Assembly: GCF_020520425.1 (NCBI RefSeq)
Contig: NC_079489.1
Coordinates: 20,794,001-20,858,000, forward strand
Direction of reading: 5' to 3'
From: Spinacia oleracea
Taxonomy: Eukaryota > Streptophyta > Magnoliopsida > Caryophyllales > Amaranthaceae
DNA length: 64,000 nt
A program made the translations under genes and the position numbers. The notes under the pieces are model-generated. The model did not search any database. It was not told the origin of the DNA and worked only from the letters and a program-made list of their open reading frames with translations. Positions within the stretch are counted from its first letter, which is position 1, and every line of letters begins with the position of its first letter. Below are positions 1-9,796 of the stretch, piece after piece.

Positions 1-2058
1 TAACATACTACCCTAACAGCGTAACCTCATTTCAATTCATTTTATTTACTTTGCAATCAGGGAGAATAGAACATAGTAAAACATTTTCATAAATGAAATA
101 AAACATCATTTATAACTTGAAACTTTGATAGTTCCCATTATCTTTCTTAAAACCTTCTTTTTTTCTTGGTAACTGACAAGTTAGCCTTGCGGGACGTCTC
201 CCACCTTGCGATAGTCCTCAAGGAGCACTCTCCCTTGTTGGACATACGCCCGTACCTAAATAGTTTCTCTTTTAGCTTGCGGTAACCCTCAAGGAGCACT
301 CTCCCTTGTTGGGTGTCCCGCGGTACGGCGGTACGTGCACGACCTAGAAATAGTAACCCCACTAACTGCCAGAACCTGTTACACTTTTATTTATCATGTT
401 TCGTATCTTATTAATAACTCGTAAACATCATCTTATAAAATCATTCATAAACATATTTAAATATCATCATTCATAAAACACACTTCATAAATACATTTCA
501 TATCCCACAATCCAATAAAAACACATCATTATAAACATATTTCATAATCACATAAACACATTTTATAAGGGGATTGTGGGTGTTAGCAATAGATGTTACC
601 TCAACCGTAGTTTATACTTCCTGTTCGATGGATCGTTCTTCCTGAACTCCGAGTCCAATTTCTTTCAAAATATTAAATAATTGAATTAGTTACTAATATG
701 GTAATAATTTAACTTAGAAATTTCGATTTATTATAAATAACGAATTTTCAAAAGAAAAGTTAGAAATATATAAATTCATAGTTTTAATGAAAATATAATT
801 AAACACCAATTTTAGTAATAAATATAATTTCATAAATCGGTTTTCAGGAAATATATTACTTGAATTTCATAAATTAACGAAAACCTTATTTAAATCAGAT
901 TTCATAAAAATTAATATTATTTTAAGTAACCATTTTATTTCATAAAACACTAAGATTTAGTAAATGGACCAAGGTGTCAAAAACTTACTTTGGGAAAATT
1001 GGGCTAAGTGTTTTGGGCTTGGCTTGAGAAATAAATAAAACAAAGTTCCTAAATGGAACTTGTCTTCTTTTTCTGGGAAAGGAAACACGGGAGCAGGGGA
1101 GGGGAGGGCTCGAAGGAGGAGCAGAGGAGGAAGAAGGGAGACAGGGGTGGCGGCTGGGCGGCGCACTGCGGAACCACGGCTGAGAGGCGACAGCGGGGGT
1201 GGTGGTTTCGCGGCGGCGGAGCTGCAAGGAAAAGGAAAGGGGTGTTCGAACGAAACAGAGAAAAAGCACGGGAGGGGTGTTTCTTGGTCGAACCCGGGGC
1301 GGCGCAGCGGCCTATCGCCGGGGATTGAGGTGGTTATAAAAGGTGGTGCGGTGGCCTGGGGGGGGGGTGCAGCAGCGACGAAGAAAGAGGGAGACAGAGG
1401 TGTGCGAAACAGAGAGGAAACAGGGGAAGTGGTGGTGGTGACTTGGGGCGGTCGACGCGGTGGCTGGTGGTTCGTGGGTTGGTGATTGGTGACGAACGGA
1501 GTGGTGGTTGAAGGTGGTGGGTAGTGGTTCGAACAGGAAGGGAGCAAAGGAACAAAATTTCAGATTTTGTTAATTTGATTTTTGCATTGAAATAATTCTG
1601 AAATTGATTCAATTTGTAATTAGGTGGATTTCTAGAAGAATAAAAGTTCTTGGGCTCCAAGGAAATGAATGTAGACTGGAATAAGGGAAGAGAGGAAGGA
1701 AATAATGGCTTCCTTCTTCCATGTACGTGGAAGGCAAGGGAGGAAGAAGCAAATTGAAAATTTTGTCCTTTAGGGGCATTTTAGTAATTTCAAGTAGTTA
1801 GGCCAAATTTCTGAATTTTAATTGCTATTTTAGGAAATTACTAAATATATAAATGTTTAATTAAAACAAAGTCTCGTAAAATATATCGTTAACGAAAAAT
1901 AAATAAATTTTCGTTTATAAATTTATCACTTAAAATAAATCGTAATAACGTTTAAAATAACGAAAATTTTAAATTATTTCTAATAATTGAAACGAAATTA
2001 CGTTAATAAAATATTATTAATTTTTAATAAACGAGTTTAAAAGTTTCGGGGTATTACA
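1..2058 (-). repeat. 3' LTR of element 1 (truncated by window edge)
   Basis: Nearly identical to 4681-6740. In minus-strand sense it begins TGTAATACCCCG at 2058. About 371 bp of its end, equivalent to 4310-4680, lies left of the window. It contains a GC-rich, purine-skewed block at about 1050-1540 between AT-rich flanks. Confidence 0.9.
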
Positions 2059-2080
2059 TTCCTACCCCTTTAGAAAAAGT
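2059..2080 (-). other. Polypurine tract of element 1
   Basis: Read on the minus strand, a purine run AAAGGGGTAGGAA directly abuts the TGTAATACCCC start of the 3' LTR. This is the expected position of the plus-strand DNA primer. The plus-oriented relative has a similar tract at about 9784-9796. Confidence 0.75.
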
Positions 2081-2859
2081 TTCGTCCTCGGAACTTGAAT
2101 TGATCGTTGAAAGTTGAAAATATTTGAATAAAAGTACGATATTTTATTTAAAACCAAGATCTCACAATTTCATTCCAATTCCGACATTGTCTAGCCTACA
2201 TTCCGCCATCTTCTTTAATGACTCCGCTTCAACTCAAGACCTAGAATCGAAGAGTAAAGAATACAAAAGGGGCAAAATTATATATCGACCCTTAATCGTC
2301 ATTAAGGTCAATTACATTCTGCCAGCATCTTTCGTACCTCCACTTTACTTCATAAAATAGGATCGAGGAGCAAAGAACATAAAAGGGGCAAACTTGTTAG
2401 CTTAGACTAGGCTCCCATTTTACTTTGTGATATCTTGTTTGAAAATATTTTTCTTACCAAAAATAGTAATATTTAATGCAAAATTTATGACTTTGAAAAT
2501 GAGAATAAATATTTATCTAACAATTGCAATACTCAAATAATTCGTAAAAGTCATTTATTATAACAATCTCATACTCTGAGCTCAGGAGAACCTCCATCGA
2601 AGACGACTTTCATACGTAACGATTAGTTATTACCAATACAATCATGTCAGCATAAACATAATTCATAAAGCATATCTTAAACACATAATTCTTTAATTGA
2701 AAATTTCATACATAAGCATAACATTCATATAACTAATGATGGTAATACATCTTAGTTTGATACTTGATTAACGCATATTACTTTCAAAATTTCCATCATT
2801 TAGTTTAGACTATTTCTTCTAGATGTTCGATCACGCGTTTTCAAAAGATCATTCATTCT
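2081..2859 (-). other. Non-coding 3' interior of element 1
   Basis: About 780 bp between the gag stop and the polypurine tract. I see no pol-type reading frame. Blocks of it recur in the plus-oriented relative: the CTGAGCTCAG region near 2575 matches about 9240, and the stretch around 2335-2400 matches about 9450-9500. It is therefore a conserved part of this family, perhaps a packaging or RNA-structure region. Confidence 0.5.
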
Positions 2860-4038
2860 TTACTCCATAGTAGCGAAGTCGTCATTGTCATTTGCGTCAT
2901 CGTCTTTTCCTTGCATTAAAAACACTCTTCCATTCGAAGTTGCTCCACGTGGGGGATTACGGTTGAAATTTGTAGTGCCACCATTTCCTTTGTTTTCATC
3001 GTTTCTCCTATCACCTTGCTCTCGATGTATTTGAGGACAATCTCTGATTTGGTGATCTTTGCTACCACATTTGAAGCAATCTCGCGTACCAATTCGACAT
3101 TCTTTCTCAGTATGGTTCCATCTTCCACACTTGGCGCATCCACGATTCTTGTTGAAGCTTTGGTTTCCGTTATTCCCTCCTTGATAGCTGACATTGACAT
3201 TTTGTTTCTTATTGTTCGGTTGATTTTCTTCGAAGCTCCCTTTTCGTTTTCCATATGTTTCTTCTCGAAGCTTGATAATTCTTTCGACGTTAATTGCTCG
3301 ATCGTACAACTCTTGGAAAGTGGAAATTCTAGAACTCGAAAGACGATCACGGATCTCAATGCTTAATCCTCCTTCAAATCGATTCATCCTTTGCCTATCA
3401 GTAGTCACCAGGTCAGGGGCAAATCGAGCAAGCTCATTGAATTTCACTGCATATTCCAGAACATTCTTCTTTCCTTGACTCAATTTGATAAATTCCGATT
3501 CCATTTGCAGTTGCAGAGAATAGGGATAAAATTGTTCCCGCATAGCTTCCGTCAGTTTTTCCCAACCAAAACCAGGCTCATTTTGGATTCCTTTAACACT
3601 TTTCCACCACAGGTTGGCTTGTCCTTTCAAGTAAAAGACAGCATAGTTGACCTTCCATTTCTCGGGGCATTGAGTTGCATCAAATAACTTCTCCATATCG
3701 CTAATCCATTCCTCAAATTCAGTAGGGTCTGGCTTGCCATCATAGGTAGGGGGTTTATGAGAAGCGAACTTCTTGAACATGTTGGAGCATTCTTCTTGCT
3801 CTGACCTTGGCTTTTGACGATTTCCTTGCAGAAGTTCCGACATTATCAATCTCATTAAATCCATTCGATTATCGCTTGTTTCTCCTGGAGTGTCCCTGAA
3901 AATGGGATCCTTGCGCAATTCTTCAATTCTTTCTTGCATTCCTCCCAGCGCTAATGCAGATTTGTGATTACCATTGCCATCGTTAACATCGTTATCGTTT
4001 CTAGTGCCGTCAATAGGAATATTTCCGCTTGAAGTCAT
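2860..4038 (-). CDS. gag: Gag polyprotein of element 1 (Retrotrans_gag plus two CCHC zinc knuckles)
   Basis: A 392-residue capsid/nucleocapsid protein that would form virus-like particles in the cytoplasm and package element RNA. Residues ~95-260 fit the Retrotrans_gag domain: a KPPTYDGKPDP start, a FYLKGQANLWW motif and a REQFYP segment. A Lys/Asn/Gln-rich linker follows, then two CX2CX4HX4C knuckles (CAKCGRWNHTEKEC and CFKCGSKDHQIRDC) at ~305-345. In full-length Ty3/gypsy elements the frame would run on into an aspartic protease; here it stops after an acidic tail of about 40 residues. The frame is intact, consistent with the near-identical LTRs and with selection on Gag as a trans-mobilised product. 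The start is the first ATG after the leader. Confidence 0.88.
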   Translation of the reverse strand: MTSSGNIPIDGTRNDNDVNDGNGNHKSALALGGMQERIEELRKDPIFRDTPGETSDNRMDLMRLIMSELLQGNRQKPRSEQEECSNMFKKFASHKPPTYDGKPDPTEFEEWISDMEKLFDATQCPEKWKVNYAVFYLKGQANLWWKSVKGIQNEPGFGWEKLTEAMREQFYPYSLQLQMESEFIKLSQGKKNVLEYAVKFNELARFAPDLVTTDRQRMNRFEGGLSIEIRDRLSSSRISTFQELYDRAINVERIIKLREETYGKRKGSFEENQPNNKKQNVNVSYQGGNNGNQSFNKNRGCAKCGRWNHTEKECRIGTRDCFKCGSKDHQIRDCPQIHREQGDRRNDENKGNGGTTNFNRNPPRGATSNGRVFLMQGKDDDANDNDDFATME

Positions 4039-4294
4039 CGCCGATCTGATCGCAAGGATACAACACTTCAGATAATCTTTTCTTCTTGAAATTAGACTAA
4101 GAAATTCTGCAAATCATAATAAAGAAACATTCCCGTTGCGTTCCCCGTCCTATCACTCACACTCATTTCATTTTAACTTAGCATGATTTTAACTTATTCT
4201 TTTTACTCATTCCTTAAAATTCTTGCTTAAAACCTAATAAATTTTATTTCGTGCAAAACCCGTAAAGTTTAGCACTTATGGTCGCAGAACCTTG

Positions 4295-4306
4295 GCTCTG
4301 ATACCA
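4295..4306 (-). other. Primer binding site (tRNA-iMet) of element 1
   Basis: The minus strand reads TGGTATCAGAGC three bases inside the 5' LTR end, complementary to the 3' end of plant initiator tRNA-Met. It fixes the orientation of the element. Confidence 0.85.
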
Positions 4307-4309
4307 AAC

Positions 4310-6740
4310 TGTAACACCCCGACTTCTAAACACCATTAATTAGGTTAATTATCTTTAATTAGCAGCGGAAACCCTAATTTAGTCGGAGCGTCACATGCCT
4401 ATTTCCCTCGTGGGAAATACAAGGCGACATAACCTTTTTAAATTACTAAATAAACTTTAATAATAAATACTTTTAACATCTGATTAAACATTAATATTAA
4501 AATCTAACTCAAATCATGAAATCAATCTTAGACTTTAAATAATACATCCCTTTATTGCTAATGACATCGTTATCTTTACTAAACATCGATCGTGAATTTG
4601 GTGGTTGCATCCTCACTCTAAGGCATCCCATGATCTTCTTCGTACCTAAAACAAAAGCAATATCGTGAGCCGAGGCCCAGTAACATACTACCCTAACAGC
4701 GTAACCTCATTTCAATTCATTTTATTTACTTTGCAATCAGGGAGAATAGAACATAGTAAAACATTTTCATAAATGAAATAAAACATCATTTATAACTTGA
4801 AACTTTGATAGTTCCCATTATCTTTCTTAAAACCTTCTTTTTTTCTTGGTAACTGACAAGTTAGCCTTGCGGGACGTCTCCCACCTTGCGATAGTCCTCA
4901 AGGAGCACTCTCCCTTGTTGGACATACGCCCGTACCTAAATAGTTTCTCTTTTAGCTTGCGGTAACCCTCAAGGAGCACTCTCCCTTGTTGGGTGTCCCG
5001 CGGTACGGCGGTACGTGCACGACCTAGAAATAGTAACCCCACTAACTGCCAGAACCTGTTACACTTTTATTTATCATGTTTCGTATCTTATTAATAACTC
5101 GTAAACATCATCTTATAAAATCATTCATAAACATATTTAAATATCATCATTCATAAAACACACTTCATAAATACATTTCATATCCCACAATCCAATAAAA
5201 ACACATCATTATAAACATATTTCATAATCACATAAACACATTTTATAAGGGGATTGTGGGTGTTAGCAATAGATGTTACCTCAACCGTAGTTTATACTTC
5301 CTGTTCGATGGATCGTTCTTCCTGAACTCCGAGTCCAATTTCTTTCAAAATATTAAATAATTGAATTAGTTACTAATATGGTAATAATTTAACTTAGAAA
5401 TTTCGATTTATTATAAATAACGAATTTTCAAAAGAAAAGTTAGAAATATATAAATTCATAGTTTTAATGAAAATATAATTAAACACCAATTTTAGTAATA
5501 AATATAATTTCATAAATCGGTTTTTAGGAAATATATTACTTGAATTTCATAAATTAACGAAAACCTTATTTAAATCAGATTTCATAAAAATTAATATTAT
5601 TTTAAGTAACCATTTTATTTCATAAAACACTAAGATTTAGTAAATGGACCAAGGTGTCAAAAACTTACTTTGGGAAAATTGGGCTAAGTGTTTTGGGCTT
5701 GGCTTGAGAAATAAATAAAACAAAGTTCCTAAATGGAACTTGTCTTCTTTTTCTGGGAAAGGAAACACGGGAGCAGGGGAGGGGAGGGCTCGAAGGAGGA
5801 GCAGAGGAGGAAGAAGGGAGACAGGGGTGGCGGCTGGGCGGCGCACTGCGGAACCACGGCTGAGAGGCGACAGCGGGGGTGGTGGTTTCGCGGCGGCGGA
5901 GCTGCAAGGAAAAGGAAAGGGGTGTTCGAACGAAACAGAGAAAAAGCACGGGAGGGGTGTTTCTTGGTCGAACCCGGGGCGGCGCAGCGGCCTATCGCCG
6001 GGGATTGAGGTGGTTATAAAAGGTGGTGCGGTGGCCTGGGGGGGGGGGGTGCAGCAGCGACGAAGAAAGAGGGAGACAGAGGTGTGCGAAACAGAGAGGA
6101 AACAGGGGAAGTGGTGGTGGTGACTTGGGGCGGTCGACGCGGTGGCTGGTGGTTCGTGGGTTGGTGATTGGTGACGAACGGAGTGGTGGTTGAAGGTGGT
6201 GGGTAGTGGTTCGAACAGGAAGGGAGCAAAGGAACAAAATTTCAGATTTTGTTAATTTGATTTTTGCATTGAAATAATTCTGAAATTGATTCAATTTGTA
6301 ATTAGGTGGATTTCTAGAAGAATAAAAGTTCTTGGGCTCCAAGGAAATGAATGTAGACTGGAATAAGGGAAGAGAGGAAGGAAATAATGGCTTCCTTCTT
6401 CCATGTACGTGGAAGGCAAGGGAGGAAGAAGCAAATTGAAAATTTTGTCCTTTAGGGGCATTTTAGTAATTTCAAGTAGTTAGGCCAAATTTCTGAATTT
6501 TAATTGCTATTTTAGGAAATTACTAAATATATAAATGTTTAATTAAAACAAAGTCTCGTAAAATATATCGTTAACGAAAAATAAATAAATTTTCGTTTAT
6601 AAATTTATCACTTAAAATAAATCGTAATAACGTTTAAAATAACGAAATTTTTAAATTATTTCTAATAATTGAAACGAAATTACGTTAATAAAATATTATT
6701 AATTTTTAATAAACGAGTTTAAAAGTTTCGGGGTATTACA
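4310..6740 (-). repeat. 5' LTR of element 1 (complete, 2431 bp)
   Basis: In minus-strand sense it runs from TGTAATACCCCG at 6740 to CGGGGTGTTACA at 4310, so it has TG...CA ends with a short inverted terminal motif. A GC-rich block at about 5730-6230 gives Pro/Ser/Thr-rich open frames on the minus strand and Gly/Arg-rich ones on the plus strand. I regard these as composition effects rather than genes. Confidence 0.9.
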
Positions 6741-6968
6741 TAATGTTAAGTTGTAACAAGTTTAAGTAAAGATTCTTGATTAAGTTACGTACTTTTATTA
6801 AGGAATTGAGAAGGATGATTATGTTAATTTTGGAGTTTAATAGCTTATGATTGTTAGTTGCCTTGTAATTCCCAAGAGGGAGTTACGGCAGGTAATGTCC
6901 CGACCGAATTAGGTTAATTCCGCTGCTAATTATGATTAAAAAATTGAATTAGAGGTCGGGGTGTTACA
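6741..6968 (+). repeat. End of the 5' LTR of element 2
   Basis: Ends GGTCGGGGTGTTACA, followed after a few bases by TGGTATTCAGAGCC, an iMet primer site with one extra T. The left part of this LTR lies beyond element 1 and outside the window. Confidence 0.8.
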
Positions 6969-7224
6969 GTTTGGTATTCAGAGCCAAGGTTCTGGACCAT
7001 AAGTGCTAAACCTTACGGGTTTTGCACGTAATAGAATTCAGTAGGCTTTAAGTAAAGAGTTTTAAGGAATAAGTTAAAAAGAATATGTTAAAATCATGTT
7101 AAGTTAAAATGAAATGAGTGTGAGCGTAGGAACGCACGGGATAAAAGGGATTCATTTCTCCTGTTATGTATGTTTTTCTGATTGAATATGTTATGCGAAA
7201 TATCGATTATCGAACTTACCAACG

Positions 7225-7685
7225 ATGCCACGAACGATGCTCACAACAAAGCGCAACATTCACGATGACGTCGCCCACAATGATGTTTTCCATGATGATT
7301 CCTGTGACGAACAATTTATAGAAGACCACGAGGAGATGATGAAACGATTAGGAACTGCAAGTACAATGTCAACTAATCGGTCAAATATTCTCGAAAAACG
7401 AAATCGAACGAAAATGCATCACTATTTGAGAAAATTTCACCCTGGAATCCACCAATCTATGACGGCAAGCCGATTCGATGGAATATGAAGAATGGACCAA
7501 CAAAATGGATCAACTATTTGAGACTTTGCAATGCCCTGGCGAATAAGAAACTAATGTCGTGTAGGAACGAATACGTGGAGGGAAAGAGCATTTCGCCAAC
7601 CTCGACCAATCATGAACGAAACAACAACAATTCTAGGGTTAATCATAATCCAATGCGATCACGACATATGCAAGAGCTTACATGA
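7225..7685 (+). pseudogene. Decayed gag remnant of element 2
   Basis: Two short frames (7225-7488 and 7485-7685) hold fragments alignable to element 1 Gag. One is an acidic N-terminal region followed by a segment resembling the PPxYDGKP and FEEW motifs; the other is an Asn-rich C-terminal region. The central capsid domain and both zinc knuckles are missing or broken, so no working protein is expected. 7690-9783 is AT-rich and shows no further domains. Confidence 0.55.
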
Positions 7686-7689
7686 TAAA

Positions 7690-9783
7690 GGACAAAGATG
7701 ACGCCAACGCTGATATTATTTTGATTTAGCTCTCTCTCGCTTTAGAATCGAACTTCCCTTGATTTTATGTTTATCGTCACATGTCATGTTATGAGTTTTC
7801 TAGCCTGGATAGACTAGGCAAAGTTTAAGCATTATATTTTAAAAGAAGTTAAGTTAAGCACGGTGCGAACTCAAAGATTTTGTGGATATGAATCGTTTTG
7901 AGGAATTTTTATGGTTAAGAATTTTTTTTTGTTAAGAGTACCAAGCAAGCATAAGGTTGTATTCCATGACTGGTGGATCACTAATTAAGTTGGGATTATT
8001 CGAGGTTTAAAGTGTTCAAATTATGAATGAAATTATTCTAGGGTTACCTTTTCGTGTTATCCATGATGAATATATATTGGTGTTTATAAGTACAAAAGTC
8101 TAAAAGATGATTGATGTGCCTTTATTAAGGAAGTTAAGAGGTCATACATAAATGTTATGAACCCAACATGAGTTATGACAAAAGACTCGCTTGAGTTGAC
8201 ACGTGAATAAGATCTTGAGGATGTTATCAAAATGAGTTATCAAGAATTAGTTATCAAAAAGGTTGAATGATAGAGTATCGAAAGAGCATGAGTTTGAACT
8301 TCTTAAGTGGCGAATCAAAAATTAAATCAAGGTTTAAAGCATTGAAGTTATGATTGAAATCAATTTTTAGTTTACTTTTCTGCATCATTTGTAAGGTTTA
8401 TTTTTATGTATTTATTTGAAAGGATGCGTGATAATCTCCATAAAGAAAGCTAAGCGAAAGAATTTAAAGTTTTGCGAAATGTTATGTAGAAAACATGATT
8501 TATGGTGAAAATATGGAATTGAGTTTGCATATAAAGCTTTGAGGAACTTACCAAAATAAGTTATCGAAAATTTGTCTGTCTATGAGGTTGATGATATCAA
8601 TGAATGTTATGAAGTTCGAAAAGGATTATGAATGATTGAGGAATGCAATGGAGTTAAGAAAAGAAATCGACGAAATGACATCCAGGTAGTCTGAACTAAG
8701 TTTCTGGAACCTAGGTTGTTTCTGATAAAGGCACATGTGATGGCTTAGAATTATCCGCCAAAACCCAAGTGTTTGTCGACTTAAAATACTAAGGATAAGT
8801 AACGAAGTCGTACGTCTAATGATGTAGTTCTTATCATGCGAATGGACTCGAACCCCGCAACGAACGTAGTCAACAAAGTTGTGTGACGTAGAAGAAAAGA
8901 TCAGAAATCGAAAACGAAACGAATCGAATAACGGAAGTCAATTCAACGACAAGATTCCAGCAACAAGAGACCAATAGAGAATGAAAGCGAAATATCTCTA
9001 ATTATTCTCCCACAAACGATATGATGTATGAATTACTATGTTTTCTATGAATGATTATGTTATGGTCAACCATGCTCGTGTGTTAGATCAAATGATTACG
9101 AATGTTATGCTTATGTTGAATTTGAAATTTTCACATGAATTATGTCTCTATGATATGAATTATGTTTATGCTGATATGACATGATTGTACTGGTGATCTA
9201 ATTGTTATACATGGATGCCGTCTCCGATGGAAGTTCCCCTGAGCTCAGAGTACGAGATTGATATAATAAATGACTTTTACAAATTATTCGAGTATTGAAA
9301 TTGGTTGATAAATATTTATTTTCACTACATATACGTATATTTTCAGAATTATAATTTAACTTGCATTAAAAGTTACTGTTTTCGGTAGAAAATATTTTCA
9401 AAACAAGATATCACAAAGAAAAATGGGAGCCTAGTCTAAGCTAACAAGTTTTCCCCTTTATGTTCTTTGCTCCTCGATCCTATTTTATGAAGTAAAGTGG
9501 AGATACGAAAGACGATGGCGGAATGTAATTGACCTTAAGAACGATTAAGGATCAATATATAGTTTTGCCCCTTTTGTATTCTTTACTCTTCGATTCTAGT
9601 TCTCGAGTTGAAGCGAAGTCCTAAAAGATGATGGCGGAATGAAGGCTAGACATTGTCGGAATGGGAATGAAATTGTGAGATCTTGGTTTTAAAATAAATA
9701 TCATACTTTTAATCGAATGTTTTTGATTTTCAACAATCACTTCATACGTCTAATTTTCAAGTTTCGAGGACGAAACTTTTTCT
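7690..9783 (+). other. Non-coding interior of element 2
   Basis: About 2.1 kb with no supported reading frame. The stretch from about 9180 to the LTR is recognisably the same as the 3' interior of element 1 in the opposite orientation. 7740-9170 has no counterpart in element 1 that I could see. Confidence 0.5.
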
Positions 9784-9796
9784 AAGGGGGTAAGAA

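Larger units (their letters stand above)
1..6740 (-). mobile_element. Gag-only LTR retrotransposon, Ty3/gypsy type (TR-GAG-like), element 1
   Basis: On the minus strand the order is 5' LTR (4310-6740), tRNA-iMet primer site, one gag gene, polypurine tract, 3' LTR (1-2058, cut by the window edge). The interior between LTRs is only about 2.25 kb and holds gag alone; no protease, reverse transcriptase, RNase H or integrase sequence is visible. This matches the non-autonomous class called TR-GAG, which must borrow enzymes from a relative. The two LTRs differ by about two substitutions and a G-run length change over 2,058 aligned bases by eye, so the insertion is recent. It lies inside the 5' LTR of an opposite-strand relative that resumes at 6741. 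The target duplication cannot be checked because the other end is outside the window. Confidence 0.85.

Noticed and set aside
1053-1485. Plus-strand Gly/Arg-rich frames overlapping minus-strand Pro-rich frames in the LTR
   Set aside because: Both strands open in several frames through a GC-rich low-complexity block; no start context, domain or splice signal, so not called as genes.
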